Below are positions 17,170-26,297 of a stretch of DNA of 64,000 nucleotides, in pieces. Below the pieces are notes generated by a model. That model was given only the letters and a program-made list of their open reading frames with translations. It searched no databases and had not been told where the DNA came from. Where the stretch lies: positions 155,940 to 219,939 of the forward strand of contig JAHCIT010000007.1 in NCBI GenBank assembly GCA_026129095.1. Direction: 5' to 3'. This stretch comes from Deltaproteobacteria bacterium (GTDB taxonomy: Bacteria; JAGRBM01; JAHCIT01). A program made the position numbers and the translations under genes. How positions within the stretch are numbered: the first letter of the stretch is position 1; each line of letters opens with the position of its first letter.

Positions 17170-18325
17170 CTACTCCTCGTCGCCCACATCCTGACCCGCA
17201 CCTTCCCGCCTGATGCCAAGCAGAAAGGCGGTGATAAACTCGTCCAGATCCCCATCAAGGACTGCCTGCGGGTTTCCGGCCGTGACGCCAGTACGCAGGT
17301 CCTTCACCATCCGGTAGGGCTGAAGAACATAACTCCGGATCTGCGACCCCCAGGCATTTTCCTTCTTCTGCGCTGCCGCCTTGTCCCTTTCGGCATTACG
17401 TTTCTGCATCTCAAGGTCATACAGCTTCGCCTTCAGGATCTTCAGGCCGACAGCCCGGTTCTGGATCTGGGACCGCTCACTGCGGCAGACGACGCTGGTC
17501 CCCGTCGGAATATGTGTGTACCGGACAGCAGAATCGGTCTTGTTCTGGTGCTGGCCGCCTGCCCCGCCCGCCCGGAATGTATCCACACGCAAATCCTTGT
17601 CCTGAATCTCGATCTCGATGGAGTCGTCGAGTTCGGGGATCACGTTTACGGCGGCAAACGACGTGTGCCGCCGCTTGTTGGCATCAAACGGCGATATCCG
17701 GACGAGCCGATGGACTCCAGCCTCGGCCTTCAAATAGCCGTATGCGTATTCACCGATCACATTGACCGTGGCGCTCTTGATGCCTGCCTCTTCACCAGGG
17801 GTTTCCTCGACCAGTTCCACTTTCCAGCCCCGTCGCTCGCAATACCGGAGGTACATCCGGTACAGCATCTCCGCCCAGTCCTGCGCCTCGGTCCCGCCCG
17901 ATCCGGCATTGATCGACAGGATCGCATTGTTCGGGTCGGCCTCACCTGACAGCATGCGCCGGAACTCCAGCGCGCCGAGCGTTTTCTCCATTGCATCGAG
18001 CTTGCTGCGAAGTTCAGCGGCCAGATCCGGATCGGACTCGGACTTCAGAAGCTCCAGGAAGTCGCCGATCTCGGCCATGTCTCTCTCGGCTGCCTGGAAC
18101 GGTTCAATAACCTCGAGCGCCCGCGTCCGGACTTTCATTACCGACTGGGCGGCCTTGGCGTCATCCCAGAATCCGGCTTCGAGGGATTTCCGGTCAACGT
18201 CCGCGACTTCCTTCAACCGGAGAGCGATGTCAAAGCCCCCTCCGGAGCTTCTCGAGGCGATCACGGGCCTCCTCCGCCCGGGTACGGCTCTGGCTAATGA
18301 TTTCCCTGGTTTCGGCAGCGTCCAT
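17170..18325 (-). CDS. prfB: Peptide chain release factor 2, expressed by programmed +1 frameshift
   Basis: Release factor recognising UGA and UAA. The first part (18325-18233) encodes 31 residues from MDAAETREIISQ to RRGL and runs into an in-frame TGA at 18232-18230. A +1 shift, skipping T18232, joins it to 18231-17170 for a 384-residue product. Family motifs are SPF (RISPFDANKRR, UGA recognition) and GGQ (GGAGGQHQNKTDSA, peptidyl hydrolysis). Annotated without the shift, the gene would lose its N-terminal helix. The upstream ATG has GGAAAG about 9 bases before it. The SDR gene ends 30 bases downstream on the plus-coordinate side, so the two may be co-transcribed. Confidence 0.95.
18229..18244 (-). 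promoter_or_regulatory. prfB programmed +1 frameshift site
   Basis: On the minus strand the sequence reads CGGAGGGGGCTTTGAC: a Shine-Dalgarno-like GGAGGGGG, then the slippery CTT and the UGA stop followed by C. This autoregulates RF2, since low RF2 stalls at UGA and favours the shift. Confidence 0.93.
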
Positions 18326-18353
18326 ATCGTGTTTCTTTCCGGGTGCCTTTCGA

Positions 18354-19400
18354 TCAGGGCCGCGCATCAAACTTGACGTGATGCTCCGGCTCGTAGCCGA
18401 TCTCTTCCTTGGCGCGGACGCCCGAGAGCAGCATGTGGTGGGTGAGCGGGCGGGCGGCCCGGAACGGGAATGGATGACGGTTAAACCGGAGACGGCGCAC
18501 CGCCTGCCATGCCGGCTCGATCACACGCTCAGGGACCGAAAGCGTCGGCAGCTTGGTCAACGCGATGAAATCCTTGAGGTGCAGGGTCTCCCGCCCCACG
18601 ATGTTGAGCACCCCGCTGGTCTCCGACGCAACCGACATGCGGATCGCGCGTATCACATCGCCCGAGTGGACGAGATTGACCATGGGATTGTGGTTCATCA
18701 CCCGCAACAGGAGCGGTGAATCGAAATAGTAGCTGAAGAAGCTATGCACATTCCGTCCGATGACATACGACGGCCTGAGGATCAGCATCTGGAGCTTGCG
18801 ACGCGAGATTTCATGCTGACAGAGGATATCCGCCTCGATCAGATCCTTTACATACGGCTCGTCGCGGATGCTGAGATCCAGTTCACTCGATTCGGTCAGT
18901 ACGACCGGCTCGTTCTCATGCAGGCGGAACACCTTGGCCGATGACAGGAAAATGAACTTCCGGATGCTCGGCTGCTCAAGTGCCAGATTGAGAAGGTTCT
19001 GCGTTCCCTTGATATTGTAGTCACGCACGGTGTCGAGATCGCCCGAATAGCCGACCTGGAAGCCCAGATGGACGATCGTGTCAATGTTGGCTGCCTGGAA
19101 CTCCGGTGATGTGCATATTTCCTGCAAACGCCTGACGTTGAGCGGAGCAACCCGGTGAAACGTAAACCGGTCAGACGGCAGATCGCTGAAATAGTACGGC
19201 CGCTCTCGGCGCGAAAAGGCCCAAACCTTATCCACGTTAGGGTCATGGATGAGTTTGACGACAAGCTGGCGGCCGATCGTCGAGGTTGCGCCGGTTACCA
19301 GGACATTGTGCTTGAGGGTCTTGCGGCTGCCTTTGGACACCAATCTGGTTTTCCCCTTGGTGGTGGAACCTGAAGGAGCCGATGCTTTTGGGTCGGGCAT
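18354..19400 (-). CDS. NAD-dependent epimerase/dehydratase (extended SDR)
   Basis: A 348-residue Rossmann-fold protein. The nucleotide-binding motif is VLVTGATSTIGRQL at residues 33-46, after a Lys/Ser-rich N-terminal extension. IDTIVHLGFQVGYSG matches the extended-SDR core. The catalytic Tyr-Lys pair is not evident in the usual spacing (FIFLSSAKVF replaces the YxxxK region), so this may be an atypical, possibly non-catalytic member. It ends 28 bases before the prfB start on the same strand. Confidence 0.78.
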   Translation of the reverse strand: MPDPKASAPSGSTTKGKTRLVSKGSRKTLKHNVLVTGATSTIGRQLVVKLIHDPNVDKVWAFSRRERPYYFSDLPSDRFTFHRVAPLNVRRLQEICTSPEFQAANIDTIVHLGFQVGYSGDLDTVRDYNIKGTQNLLNLALEQPSIRKFIFLSSAKVFRLHENEPVVLTESSELDLSIRDEPYVKDLIEADILCQHEISRRKLQMLILRPSYVIGRNVHSFFSYYFDSPLLLRVMNHNPMVNLVHSGDVIRAIRMSVASETSGVLNIVGRETLHLKDFIALTKLPTLSVPERVIEPAWQAVRRLRFNRHPFPFRAARPLTHHMLLSGVRAKEEIGYEPEHHVKFDARP

Positions 19401-19491
19401 GGACGGATTTCCCCTGCGGGCACCGGCTCCAATCGCACAATTCAGGGTGTCGGGCCGGCCCCGGCATCCGCTGTTCTAGTGACGGGAAGAG

Positions 19492-19509
19492 TGCCGGGCA
19501 AGCCCGGCA
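19492..19509 (-). terminator. Possible hairpin terminator after the 19512-20558 gene
   Basis: TGCCGGGC-aa-GCCCGGCA is a perfect 8-bp stem directly after the stop codon. It lacks a clear T-run on the minus strand, so it may be only a transcript-end stabilising hairpin. Confidence 0.45.
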
Positions 19510-19511
19510 GT

Positions 19512-20558
19512 TCAGTTGGGGGATGAGGCGACCTGCGACAGGCCGGAAGGCATGTGATCGTAGCGATAGGTATATTCGACCCGTTCAATGCGGCGAACCC
19601 GTATGACTTCACCCTCATCAACCGACAGCGGAAAAAGAATCGTCTTTTTGTGCAGTTCGCCATAGATCATCAGCGTACGGGGGTCGATAGTCCGCTCCAT
19701 GTATCCTTCGATCTGGCCGCCAACCACATCGCCATGCTTCAGGAACTCCATCGCGTGCCGGATGGATGCCTTGCGGGCCTTTTCGACCAGTTCCGGCTCC
19801 GTTCCGAGGTCATAGCGGATACGAATGCAACTCTGTTCCGAGTCTCCGCCATGACAGCTCACGCCGGGCACGACCTTGGCCGCAATTCCGTACCGGATAA
19901 ACAGGCCCGGCTCCAGTGTGTAGGTTCCGATCTGGTAATAGACCTTGCCCGGCACGAAATACTGGTTGTGCCAGGAACCATAACGGGCATTCCAGTCAGT
20001 CATCTCCCGTTTTTCCATTATCTCGCTCTGAAGCGCTTCCTCTTCCACCGGAGGCGGCTTCCCCTTGGGGAGCCCCGCCCGAAGGTTTTCCGCCACCTTA
20101 TCGATACCACTGATACCGTGCGCCATGACATGCCCGCCCGGTGCATCACCAATCCGGTAAACGAGCTTCACGCCCTTCATTGCTTCCAGAAAGGGATTCT
20201 GGAGCGGCTTGCCATTGAGGCTTGCCCCGAGCCGCTGGATTGTCATCAGCACCTCATAGGCCCCATCCATCTTACGGACTTTCTGGTGATTAACGGCTGA
20301 AAAGGTGTCGATCCGCATGCCCCGCTCACCGTAATCGCTGCCAACGACACGGTTCACGCGTTCTTCAAACTGGAGTCCGTCGGGAGGATTGTAGCGGATC
20401 TCGATCAGCCCACCGGCGTCTCGGGCACTGCTTTCATTCTCGCCACGAACGATTGGAAGGCTTTCGCTCTCGTCGAATGAGAATTCGTCCGCCCAGGCAG
20501 CCGGGGTGAAGAGGAGCAGGCAAACCGCCTGCAATGTCCAGGTGAGTCTTGGTTTCAT
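19512..20558 (-). CDS. Exported protein of unknown function
   Basis: A 348-residue protein starting at MKPRLTWTLQAV with a signal peptide ending AAWA-DEF. An 11-residue upstream extension from a TTG is possible, and no strong ribosome-binding site decides. The mature protein is soluble-looking, mixed alpha/beta, with two Cys in VSCHGGDSEQSCIRIRYD that could form a disulfide, and a C-terminal Arg/Glu-rich strand region. I recognise no family. It lies in a run of minus-strand genes. Confidence 0.75.
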   Translation of the reverse strand: MKPRLTWTLQAVCLLLFTPAAWADEFSFDESESLPIVRGENESSARDAGGLIEIRYNPPDGLQFEERVNRVVGSDYGERGMRIDTFSAVNHQKVRKMDGAYEVLMTIQRLGASLNGKPLQNPFLEAMKGVKLVYRIGDAPGGHVMAHGISGIDKVAENLRAGLPKGKPPPVEEEALQSEIMEKREMTDWNARYGSWHNQYFVPGKVYYQIGTYTLEPGLFIRYGIAAKVVPGVSCHGGDSEQSCIRIRYDLGTEPELVEKARKASIRHAMEFLKHGDVVGGQIEGYMERTIDPRTLMIYGELHKKTILFPLSVDEGEVIRVRRIERVEYTYRYDHMPSGLSQVASSPN

Positions 20559-20668
20559 GCGTTCCGGAGCAAGGCGCATTTTAGGGGACAATCCCTTCAG
20601 GCCGCAACCATACCGCTGTTCTCGTTAAAATAGGTTTACAGCCCGGGTGAAAATTTATTAACCGTGGG

Positions 20669-21787
20669 TCATCTGGGATCATGTCTCTGCAGCCACTCAG
20701 TAACGATGGGAAGGACTTCCTCAAGGGCCCTTTTCCCCATCACCAGGTCCACATGCCCATAGTCGGCACTGTAACCTTCACGGCGGCCCAGGTTCACATA
20801 TCGCTTGTCTGCGGAAGCCGAACGGTCATAGGCGGCGTAAACGTCCCGGGGCGGTGCGAGCACATCATGAGCGGCAGCGACGACAAGCAGTGGACGGCGC
20901 ACACGGTCGAAACTCGCGGCGTAGTTCAGTTTCAGGCTGGGTGACCTGAAACCCTTGCGACGGATAAAGGTCGCCCCAACACGAAACTCCTCGTTCGACA
21001 CGTCATCGAGGACGTTCTGAAACAGGCGGGCTGCATCACGAGCACGCATGTTTCCGCTCGTATAGAACGGATTTGGAATAAACGGGTGCAGGGCCAGAAT
21101 AAACGGCGCTGCCGCCCAGGCAATGAACCGTACCGGGTAATTCGGAATAAACCGTGTAAACGGCTGAATGGCGGCGGCAACCTGCCAGAACCAGAACCGG
21201 TTGTCGATGAAAGTCGGCGAACCCAGCGCCACAACCGTGCCTACATCCTCGCCAGGATGGGTCATGAGATAAGCGTACATCACCATCCCGCCCATCGAGT
21301 GGCCGATCCAGTCCACACGGTCTGCGCCAGTCCGCTCCTGCACGGTACGGATCGCCGCCGGCAGATCGCCCATTACGTAATCATCAAATTGCCATTGATG
21401 GCGAAGAATGGTTTCCACGCGGCTTGCGCGTCGGGAGTGGCCATGACCGCGCATTTCAAGAATCCAGACGTCCCGCCCTTCCCTCGCCAATGACCGGGCA
21501 AAAGAGCGCTCCGGGTGGTGATCGAAGAAATAGCGGTTGCAGGCGATCCCGTGGCAGAGAATGACCGGCCGGCCTTTTGTTTCACCTTCGGGCCGGATCC
21601 TGTGCAATGCAACCGGATGACCATCATCGGCCAGGGCGATAACGCGCTCATCGGCCCGGTGCCTTGCCCCTACAAGCCGCTCGCTCAGGGCGTGGCCCAC
21701 GACGGGGATACTGGCCGCGGCATGGGTGAGGCGCCTCTGAAGGGTCATAGATGGAGGGCATATAGCACAGAACGCAGGATGTGACAT
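20669..21787 (-). CDS. Alpha/beta hydrolase (lipase-like)
   Basis: An alpha/beta-hydrolase of up to 372 residues. The oxyanion region is VILCHGIACNRYFFD, the nucleophile elbow GHSMGGMVMY (catalytic Ser) and the late His is likely in SADYGHVDLV. The layout resembles prokaryotic lysosomal-lipase or PHA-depolymerase-like enzymes. The start is uncertain: 21787 (12 bases after the preceding stop) or MTLQRRL at 21748; neither has a clear ribosome-binding site. It is probably in one operon with the upstream TIGR01777-type gene. Confidence 0.85.
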   Translation of the reverse strand: MSHPAFCAICPPSMTLQRRLTHAAASIPVVGHALSERLVGARHRADERVIALADDGHPVALHRIRPEGETKGRPVILCHGIACNRYFFDHHPERSFARSLAREGRDVWILEMRGHGHSRRASRVETILRHQWQFDDYVMGDLPAAIRTVQERTGADRVDWIGHSMGGMVMYAYLMTHPGEDVGTVVALGSPTFIDNRFWFWQVAAAIQPFTRFIPNYPVRFIAWAAAPFILALHPFIPNPFYTSGNMRARDAARLFQNVLDDVSNEEFRVGATFIRRKGFRSPSLKLNYAASFDRVRRPLLVVAAAHDVLAPPRDVYAAYDRSASADKRYVNLGRREGYSADYGHVDLVMGKRALEEVLPIVTEWLQRHDPR

Positions 21788-21799
21788 GAGAGTCAGTGC

Positions 21800-22714
21800 T
21801 TAACTGACCGCTTCCCTCAATGCCGAGGAGACGTCGGGAAACCGGAAGGTATAGCCGGCAGAAAGCGCAGCCTTCGGTTCCGCCCGGGTGCTGGAGAGCA
21901 CGATGGTGGACTGCTCGCCCAGCGCTGTCTTGAGGACAAAACCAGGAACCGGAAACCAGGAAGGCCGGTTCATGACGCGGCCCAGTTCCCGGCAGAAGGT
22001 CTTGAGCTGTACTGGCTCTGGCGCACAGACATTCATCACAGAAGGTGCACCTGCGTTGTTCAAGGCAAACATGACGAGACCGGCCACGTCCTCCACATGA
22101 ACCCACGGAACCCACTGGTTCCCGGACCCGATGTGTCCACCTGCAAACATCCTGAACGGGAGCGCCATCTTCTCCAGCGCTCCGCCGCCACGACCCACCG
22201 CCATGCCAATCCTCAAGCTAACGACTCGGACGCCCAGTTTTTCTGCTTGCCGGGCGGCCGCCTCCCAGGCGATACAGAGGTCCGTCAGGAACCCCGCACC
22301 CGGCGCGCTGGACTCATCCAGGAGTTCATCACCACGGTCGCCATAAAAACCGACCGCTGAGGCCGCTACAAAAGTCCTGGGTTTTTCGTTCATCCTCGAT
22401 ATCGCCTGGACCAGTGTCTGCGTGCCAATAGTGCGGCTTTCAACCAGCGCCCGTTTGCGGCTTTCGGTCCAGCGGCCCGCACCTACGTTTTCACCGGCAA
22501 GATGAACGATGGCGGCGCAGCCTTCTATAGCCTCGGCCAGTTCTTCCGGGCTCATGGACGCTGACCACGGCGCACACCGGACGCGGCGGTCCATCTGGAA
22601 TGCGGCTTTCACTGGATCACGGGAAAGGACCACCGTTTCAAGTCCCGCATCGAGGAGCCGTTTGACCACCACTTTCCCGATAAACCCGGTCCCGCCGGTT
22701 ACAGCTATACGCAT
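21800..22714 (-). CDS. TIGR01777-type epimerase (YfcH/SulA-like)
   Basis: A 304-residue NAD(P)-binding protein of the YfcH family. It begins MRIAVTGGTGFIGKVVVKRL, has the family-specific IVHLAGENVGAGRW and SAVGFYGDRGDE segments, and ends with the DUF1731-like region GYTFRFPDVSSALREA. Substrate is unknown for this family; it has been linked to cell-division or lipid functions. It is followed after 12 bases by the hydrolase gene. Confidence 0.92.
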   Translation of the reverse strand: MRIAVTGGTGFIGKVVVKRLLDAGLETVVLSRDPVKAAFQMDRRVRCAPWSASMSPEELAEAIEGCAAIVHLAGENVGAGRWTESRKRALVESRTIGTQTLVQAISRMNEKPRTFVAASAVGFYGDRGDELLDESSAPGAGFLTDLCIAWEAAARQAEKLGVRVVSLRIGMAVGRGGGALEKMALPFRMFAGGHIGSGNQWVPWVHVEDVAGLVMFALNNAGAPSVMNVCAPEPVQLKTFCRELGRVMNRPSWFPVPGFVLKTALGEQSTIVLSSTRAEPKAALSAGYTFRFPDVSSALREAVS

Positions 22715-22826
22715 GGTGGATATTCCTACCTTTCCTCCCTGGCACGGGCAACGCCGGACGTCCTGAGCAACGTCATACCCATTGGCCGTGTGCCCGGCTA
22801 ATAAAGCCGGTCAGAAGGAGTCCCGC

Positions 22827-23237
22827 ATGAGCAAGGGCATACCACCCGTACACAAATACATGACCACCAGTCCCATCACGATCGGCCATGACCAGAAGAT
22901 CGTCAAAGCCGAGGAGATCATGCACGCCAACCGCATCCGGCACCTGCCAGTGCTGAAGGGCGGGAAATTTACCGGGATCCTCACCGACCGTGATATCAAG
23001 TTTGTTCAGGGTCTGCGGGATCTGGATGCAAGTACACTCGTTGTGGATGACGTAGTACGCGAGCAGGCGTTCACCGTCGATGCAGAGTCGCCGCTGGATC
23101 AGGTGGCATCGGAGATGGCCGAACTGAAGGTGGGATCCGCCATCGTTACGCAGAATGGCAAGCTGGTCGGCATATTCACAACGGTAGATGCCATGCAGGC
23201 GCTCGCCGAATTGCTCCGTACGCGGCTTGGACACTGA
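22827..23237 (+). CDS. Tandem CBS-domain protein
   Basis: A 136-residue protein made of two CBS domains: about residues 8-65 (KYMTTSPITIGHDQKI, GILTDRDIKF) and 75-134 (VREQAFTVDAESPLDQ, VGIFTTVDAMQAL). Such stand-alone pairs bind adenosine nucleotides and act as regulators. AGAAGGAG sits 7 bases before the ATG and fixes the start. It is divergent from the minus-strand genes on its left and 81 bases before an SDR gene. Confidence 0.92.
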   Translation: MSKGIPPVHKYMTTSPITIGHDQKIVKAEEIMHANRIRHLPVLKGGKFTGILTDRDIKFVQGLRDLDASTLVVDDVVREQAFTVDAESPLDQVASEMAELKVGSAIVTQNGKLVGIFTTVDAMQALAELLRTRLGH

Positions 23238-23318
23238 TACCGGCCTTTGCGGTAGACACCATCCGCGCAGTCCGGCACAATACACACACGGCCCCGGAAT
23301 GAAGGCCGTACGTGTATT

Positions 23319-24104
23319 ATGGGCAAAAGCGGCGCAGCTTCCTTTCAGGACCAGAATATCATTGTCACAGGCGGTGCAAGCGGCATCGGACTGGCCGCCG
23401 CTGTGGCACTGGAAGCCCGCGGTGCACGGATGGCACTGCTGGATGTGAATGCTGCCGCACTGGAACAGTCCCGGGAACGGTTCCGGCAACCTGAACGCGT
23501 TGTGACGCGCACTTTGGATGTGGCCCAGGCAGAATCAGTCGAGGCTGCGGTAAAAAGCGTAGACGGCGAAATGGGGCCCGTGGATATCCTGCTTGCGTCA
23601 GCCGGTGTTATGGAGGCCGGTCCGTTTTTGGAGTTGACGCCGGACGAGATCGACCGCCTCGTATCGATCAATGTAACCGGTACGGCAAACGCGATCCGGG
23701 CCGTGCTCCCCTCCATGCGCGAACGGCGGCAGGGACGCATTATTACGGTGGCAAGCGTGCTCGGCCTGCATGCTTTCCGCGAGTTCGCCGTCTATGCAGC
23801 GACGAAGTTCGCCGTAATCAATCTTACCGAGTCGCTCGCCAGCGAAAACCTTGATTACGGCATCAAGTTCCAGGTTCTCTGTCCGCCTGGCACCGACACC
23901 ACACTCGTCGCCGGCTTGAAGCACAGGCCAAAATCAATGGAAAAATTTGGTCTCGCTCCCGTAGACGCCGTGGTCACTGGGCTTTTGGAGGGCATCGGCA
24001 AGGAAGAGTTCCTTATCTTGGTCACCCCGGAAACCCGTGCCCTTCATCAGCTTCAGCGTTTTGCTCCGCCCCTTTTCGACCAGTTCGTGAAGTGGGTTTC
24101 CTGA
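23319..24104 (+). CDS. Short-chain dehydrogenase/reductase
   Basis: A 261-residue classical SDR. Cofactor motif TGGASGIG near residue 19, LLASAGV (NAG-like), the catalytic Ser in VASVLG and the Tyr-Lys pair in YAATK. An Asp after the second strand (LLDVN) favours NAD over NADP. The C-terminal region resembles SDRs acting on lipids or sphinganine-like substrates, but the substrate is not predictable. Confidence 0.9.
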   Translation: MGKSGAASFQDQNIIVTGGASGIGLAAAVALEARGARMALLDVNAAALEQSRERFRQPERVVTRTLDVAQAESVEAAVKSVDGEMGPVDILLASAGVMEAGPFLELTPDEIDRLVSINVTGTANAIRAVLPSMRERRQGRIITVASVLGLHAFREFAVYAATKFAVINLTESLASENLDYGIKFQVLCPPGTDTTLVAGLKHRPKSMEKFGLAPVDAVVTGLLEGIGKEEFLILVTPETRALHQLQRFAPPLFDQFVKWVS

Positions 24105-24110
24105 AGCCGC

Positions 24111-24164
24111 TTCTCCACACGATTGCCACCTTATCCCCAATAATTCCCCTACAGATGTGGATAA
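24111..24164. other. Cluster of DnaA-box-like 9-mers in AT-rich intergenic DNA
   Basis: Within 54 bases lie TTCTCCACA (24111-24119, one mismatch), TTATCCCCA (24131-24139, one mismatch) and a perfect DnaA box TGTGGATAA (24156-24164, reverse of TTATCCACA). The following 100 bases are clearly richer in A and T than the surrounding genes. Genes to the left (9.7-22.7 kb) run left and genes to the right begin rightward. It may be an origin, a DnaA-regulated promoter or chance. Confidence 0.35.
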
Positions 24165-24315
24165 ACTGTGTTTGGGATGCCCTGATTTAGGCATTTTAAC
24201 ATACTGAAATCCCTAGTGGTTTCAAGTGTGCGTGAAACTTTACAATCCCCAATCCAAAAAAACCGTTGACTTACTGATTGGTCAAACAGTTAACTGCGGG
24301 CCTTGTGCTGATTAT

Positions 24316-24339
24316 CAGCCAATCAGGGCTGGTTTTTTT
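24316..24339 (+). terminator. Terminator-like hairpin in the dxs leader
   Basis: CAGCC-aatcag-GGCTG is followed after one base by seven T residues, ending 23 bases before the dxs start codon. It sits between a possible -35 TTGACT (24266) and the GAGGAG site (24340-24345), so it could terminate upstream transcripts or attenuate dxs. Confidence 0.5.
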
Positions 24340-24362
24340 GAGGAGACAACGACAGTAACACC

Positions 24363-26297
24363 ATGAGTGCTGCCACAAGTACCGACGAACGCTACGAACT
24401 GCTCGACGCCATCAACTCGCCGACCGATCTGCGCCGGTTGCCGGAATCCGAGCTTCCCAAACTGGCCGAAGAGTGCCGCCGGTTCCTCATTCATGCGGTC
24501 GCCAAGACGGGCGGACACCTCGCCTCGTCGCTAGGCGCCTGCGAACTCACCATCGCCCTCCACTACGTCTATGAGACTCCCGAAGACCGGCTCGTCTGGG
24601 ACGTGGGTCACCAGGCCTATGTCCACAAGCTGCTTACCGGACGCCGGGAGATGTTCCCCACACTCCGTCAGAAGGGCGGCATGTCCGGTTTCCCCTCCCG
24701 GTTCGAAAGCTCCTACGACACGTTCGGTGTCGGTCATGGCGGAACCTCGATTTCGGCCGCTGCCGGCATGAACGAAGGGCTGCATCACCAGAAGAAGCGG
24801 CGCCACACGGTCGCAGTGATCGGCGATGGTTCGATCACCTCCGGCATGGCATTCGAGGCGCTCAATCATGCCGGTGAAGTGGGGCGCCCATTCACCGTTG
24901 TCCTGAACGACAACGAGTGGGCGATCTCGCGCAACGTGGGGGCGCTCTCCCGTACCCTGAGCCGACGAATCGTGACCGAGGATTTTATCCAGACAAAGGA
25001 TCTGGTTCGCCGCTGGGTTCACGAGAAGCTCGGCGCGAAGATGGAAGACCGAATCCGCCATATCGAGGATGCCGTCAAAAGCGTCGTGCTCCCGGTCTCG
25101 CCGCTGTTCGAGGCGTTCGGCTTCGAATATCTGGGCCCCGTGGATGGGCATAACGTTCATGCCCTGGTGAAGGCGCTGCGGGCCGCCAAGGAAAACCACA
25201 AGCCTGTGCTGCTCCATATCCTCACCCGCAAGGGCAAGGGGTGGGAGGTTTCCGAAGCCGATCCGCTCGTTTACCACGGCCTAGGCAAGTACGACCCCAA
25301 GTCGGGAGAGCGTGCCCCGGCTGCTCCGGCCCCCGACCCGTGGCAAAAGCACTTCGCCCGTGCGGCGATTGATCTGGCGAAGCAGGATTCCCGTATCGTC
25401 GCCATCACCGGTGCGATGGCGACGGGAACCAGTTGTGACGTATTCCAGAAGGAGTTTCCCGACCGCTGCTACGACGTCGGCATGTGCGAGCAGCATGCCG
25501 TGACGCTGGCGGCGGGGCTCGCCTGCGAAGGCATGCGCCCCATTGCAGCGATCTACTCGACGTTCCTCCAGCGCGCCTATGACCAGGTGGTTCACGACGT
25601 CTGTATCCAGAACCTGCCCGTACTGTTCTGCATGGACCGCGCTGGCCTGGCTGGTGATGACGGCGTGACGCACCAGGGGATGTTCGACATCGCCTACCTG
25701 CGCTGCCTGCCGAACATGGTCTGCATGGCCCCCAAGGACGAGAACGAACTCAGGAACATGATGTACACGGCGACCAAGCTCGACTGCCCCTCGTCCGTCC
25801 GGTATCCGCGTGGACCCGCCATGGGGATCCCCTACGACAAGGAGTTCTCCCAGATCCCGGTTGGCAAGGCCGAAATCCTTCGCGAGGGTAAGGATGTGAC
25901 GCTTCTGGCACTGGGCCACCAGGTGCCGGAAGCAGTGAAGGCCGCTGAACTTCTCGCTGCCGAAGGGGTCCAGACAACCGTGGTGAATGCCCGGTTTATC
26001 AAGCCGCTGGACCGCGAGACGATAATCGAAACCGCTACCGCTACCGGGCGGCTTGTGACTATCGAGGAGGCGGCCCTGATGGGTGGCTTCGGATCGGCAG
26101 TTTGTGAACTTTTGATGGACGAAGGCGTCCACAGGGATATCGACATCAGACGGCTCGGGGTCTCTGACCGGTTTGTCGAGCATGGCACCCAGGCCGCCTG
26201 GCGTGAGGAGTTCAAGCTCACGGCCCCAAGGATTGCCGAAACAGTCCGGCAGATGATCCGCAAGACACGGCTCCGGAGCGTCAAGGACGCGGGCTAA
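24363..26297 (+). CDS. dxs: 1-deoxy-D-xylulose-5-phosphate synthase
   Basis: Thiamine-diphosphate enzyme joining pyruvate and glyceraldehyde-3-phosphate, first step of the MEP isoprenoid pathway. The 644 residues match the family. Visible are LASSLGACELTIALHYVY, WDVGHQAYVHKLLTGR, the ThDP/Mg motif GDGSITSGMAFEALNHAG, and the pyrimidine domain DRAGLAGDDGVTHQG. The ATG is preceded by GAGGAG at the unusually long distance of 17 bases. The 3' end overlaps the convergent amidotransferase gene by 17 bases. Confidence 0.97.
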   Translation: MSAATSTDERYELLDAINSPTDLRRLPESELPKLAEECRRFLIHAVAKTGGHLASSLGACELTIALHYVYETPEDRLVWDVGHQAYVHKLLTGRREMFPTLRQKGGMSGFPSRFESSYDTFGVGHGGTSISAAAGMNEGLHHQKKRRHTVAVIGDGSITSGMAFEALNHAGEVGRPFTVVLNDNEWAISRNVGALSRTLSRRIVTEDFIQTKDLVRRWVHEKLGAKMEDRIRHIEDAVKSVVLPVSPLFEAFGFEYLGPVDGHNVHALVKALRAAKENHKPVLLHILTRKGKGWEVSEADPLVYHGLGKYDPKSGERAPAAPAPDPWQKHFARAAIDLAKQDSRIVAITGAMATGTSCDVFQKEFPDRCYDVGMCEQHAVTLAAGLACEGMRPIAAIYSTFLQRAYDQVVHDVCIQNLPVLFCMDRAGLAGDDGVTHQGMFDIAYLRCLPNMVCMAPKDENELRNMMYTATKLDCPSSVRYPRGPAMGIPYDKEFSQIPVGKAEILREGKDVTLLALGHQVPEAVKAAELLAAEGVQTTVVNARFIKPLDRETIIETATATGRLVTIEEAALMGGFGSAVCELLMDEGVHRDIDIRRLGVSDRFVEHGTQAAWREEFKLTAPRIAETVRQMIRKTRLRSVKDAG

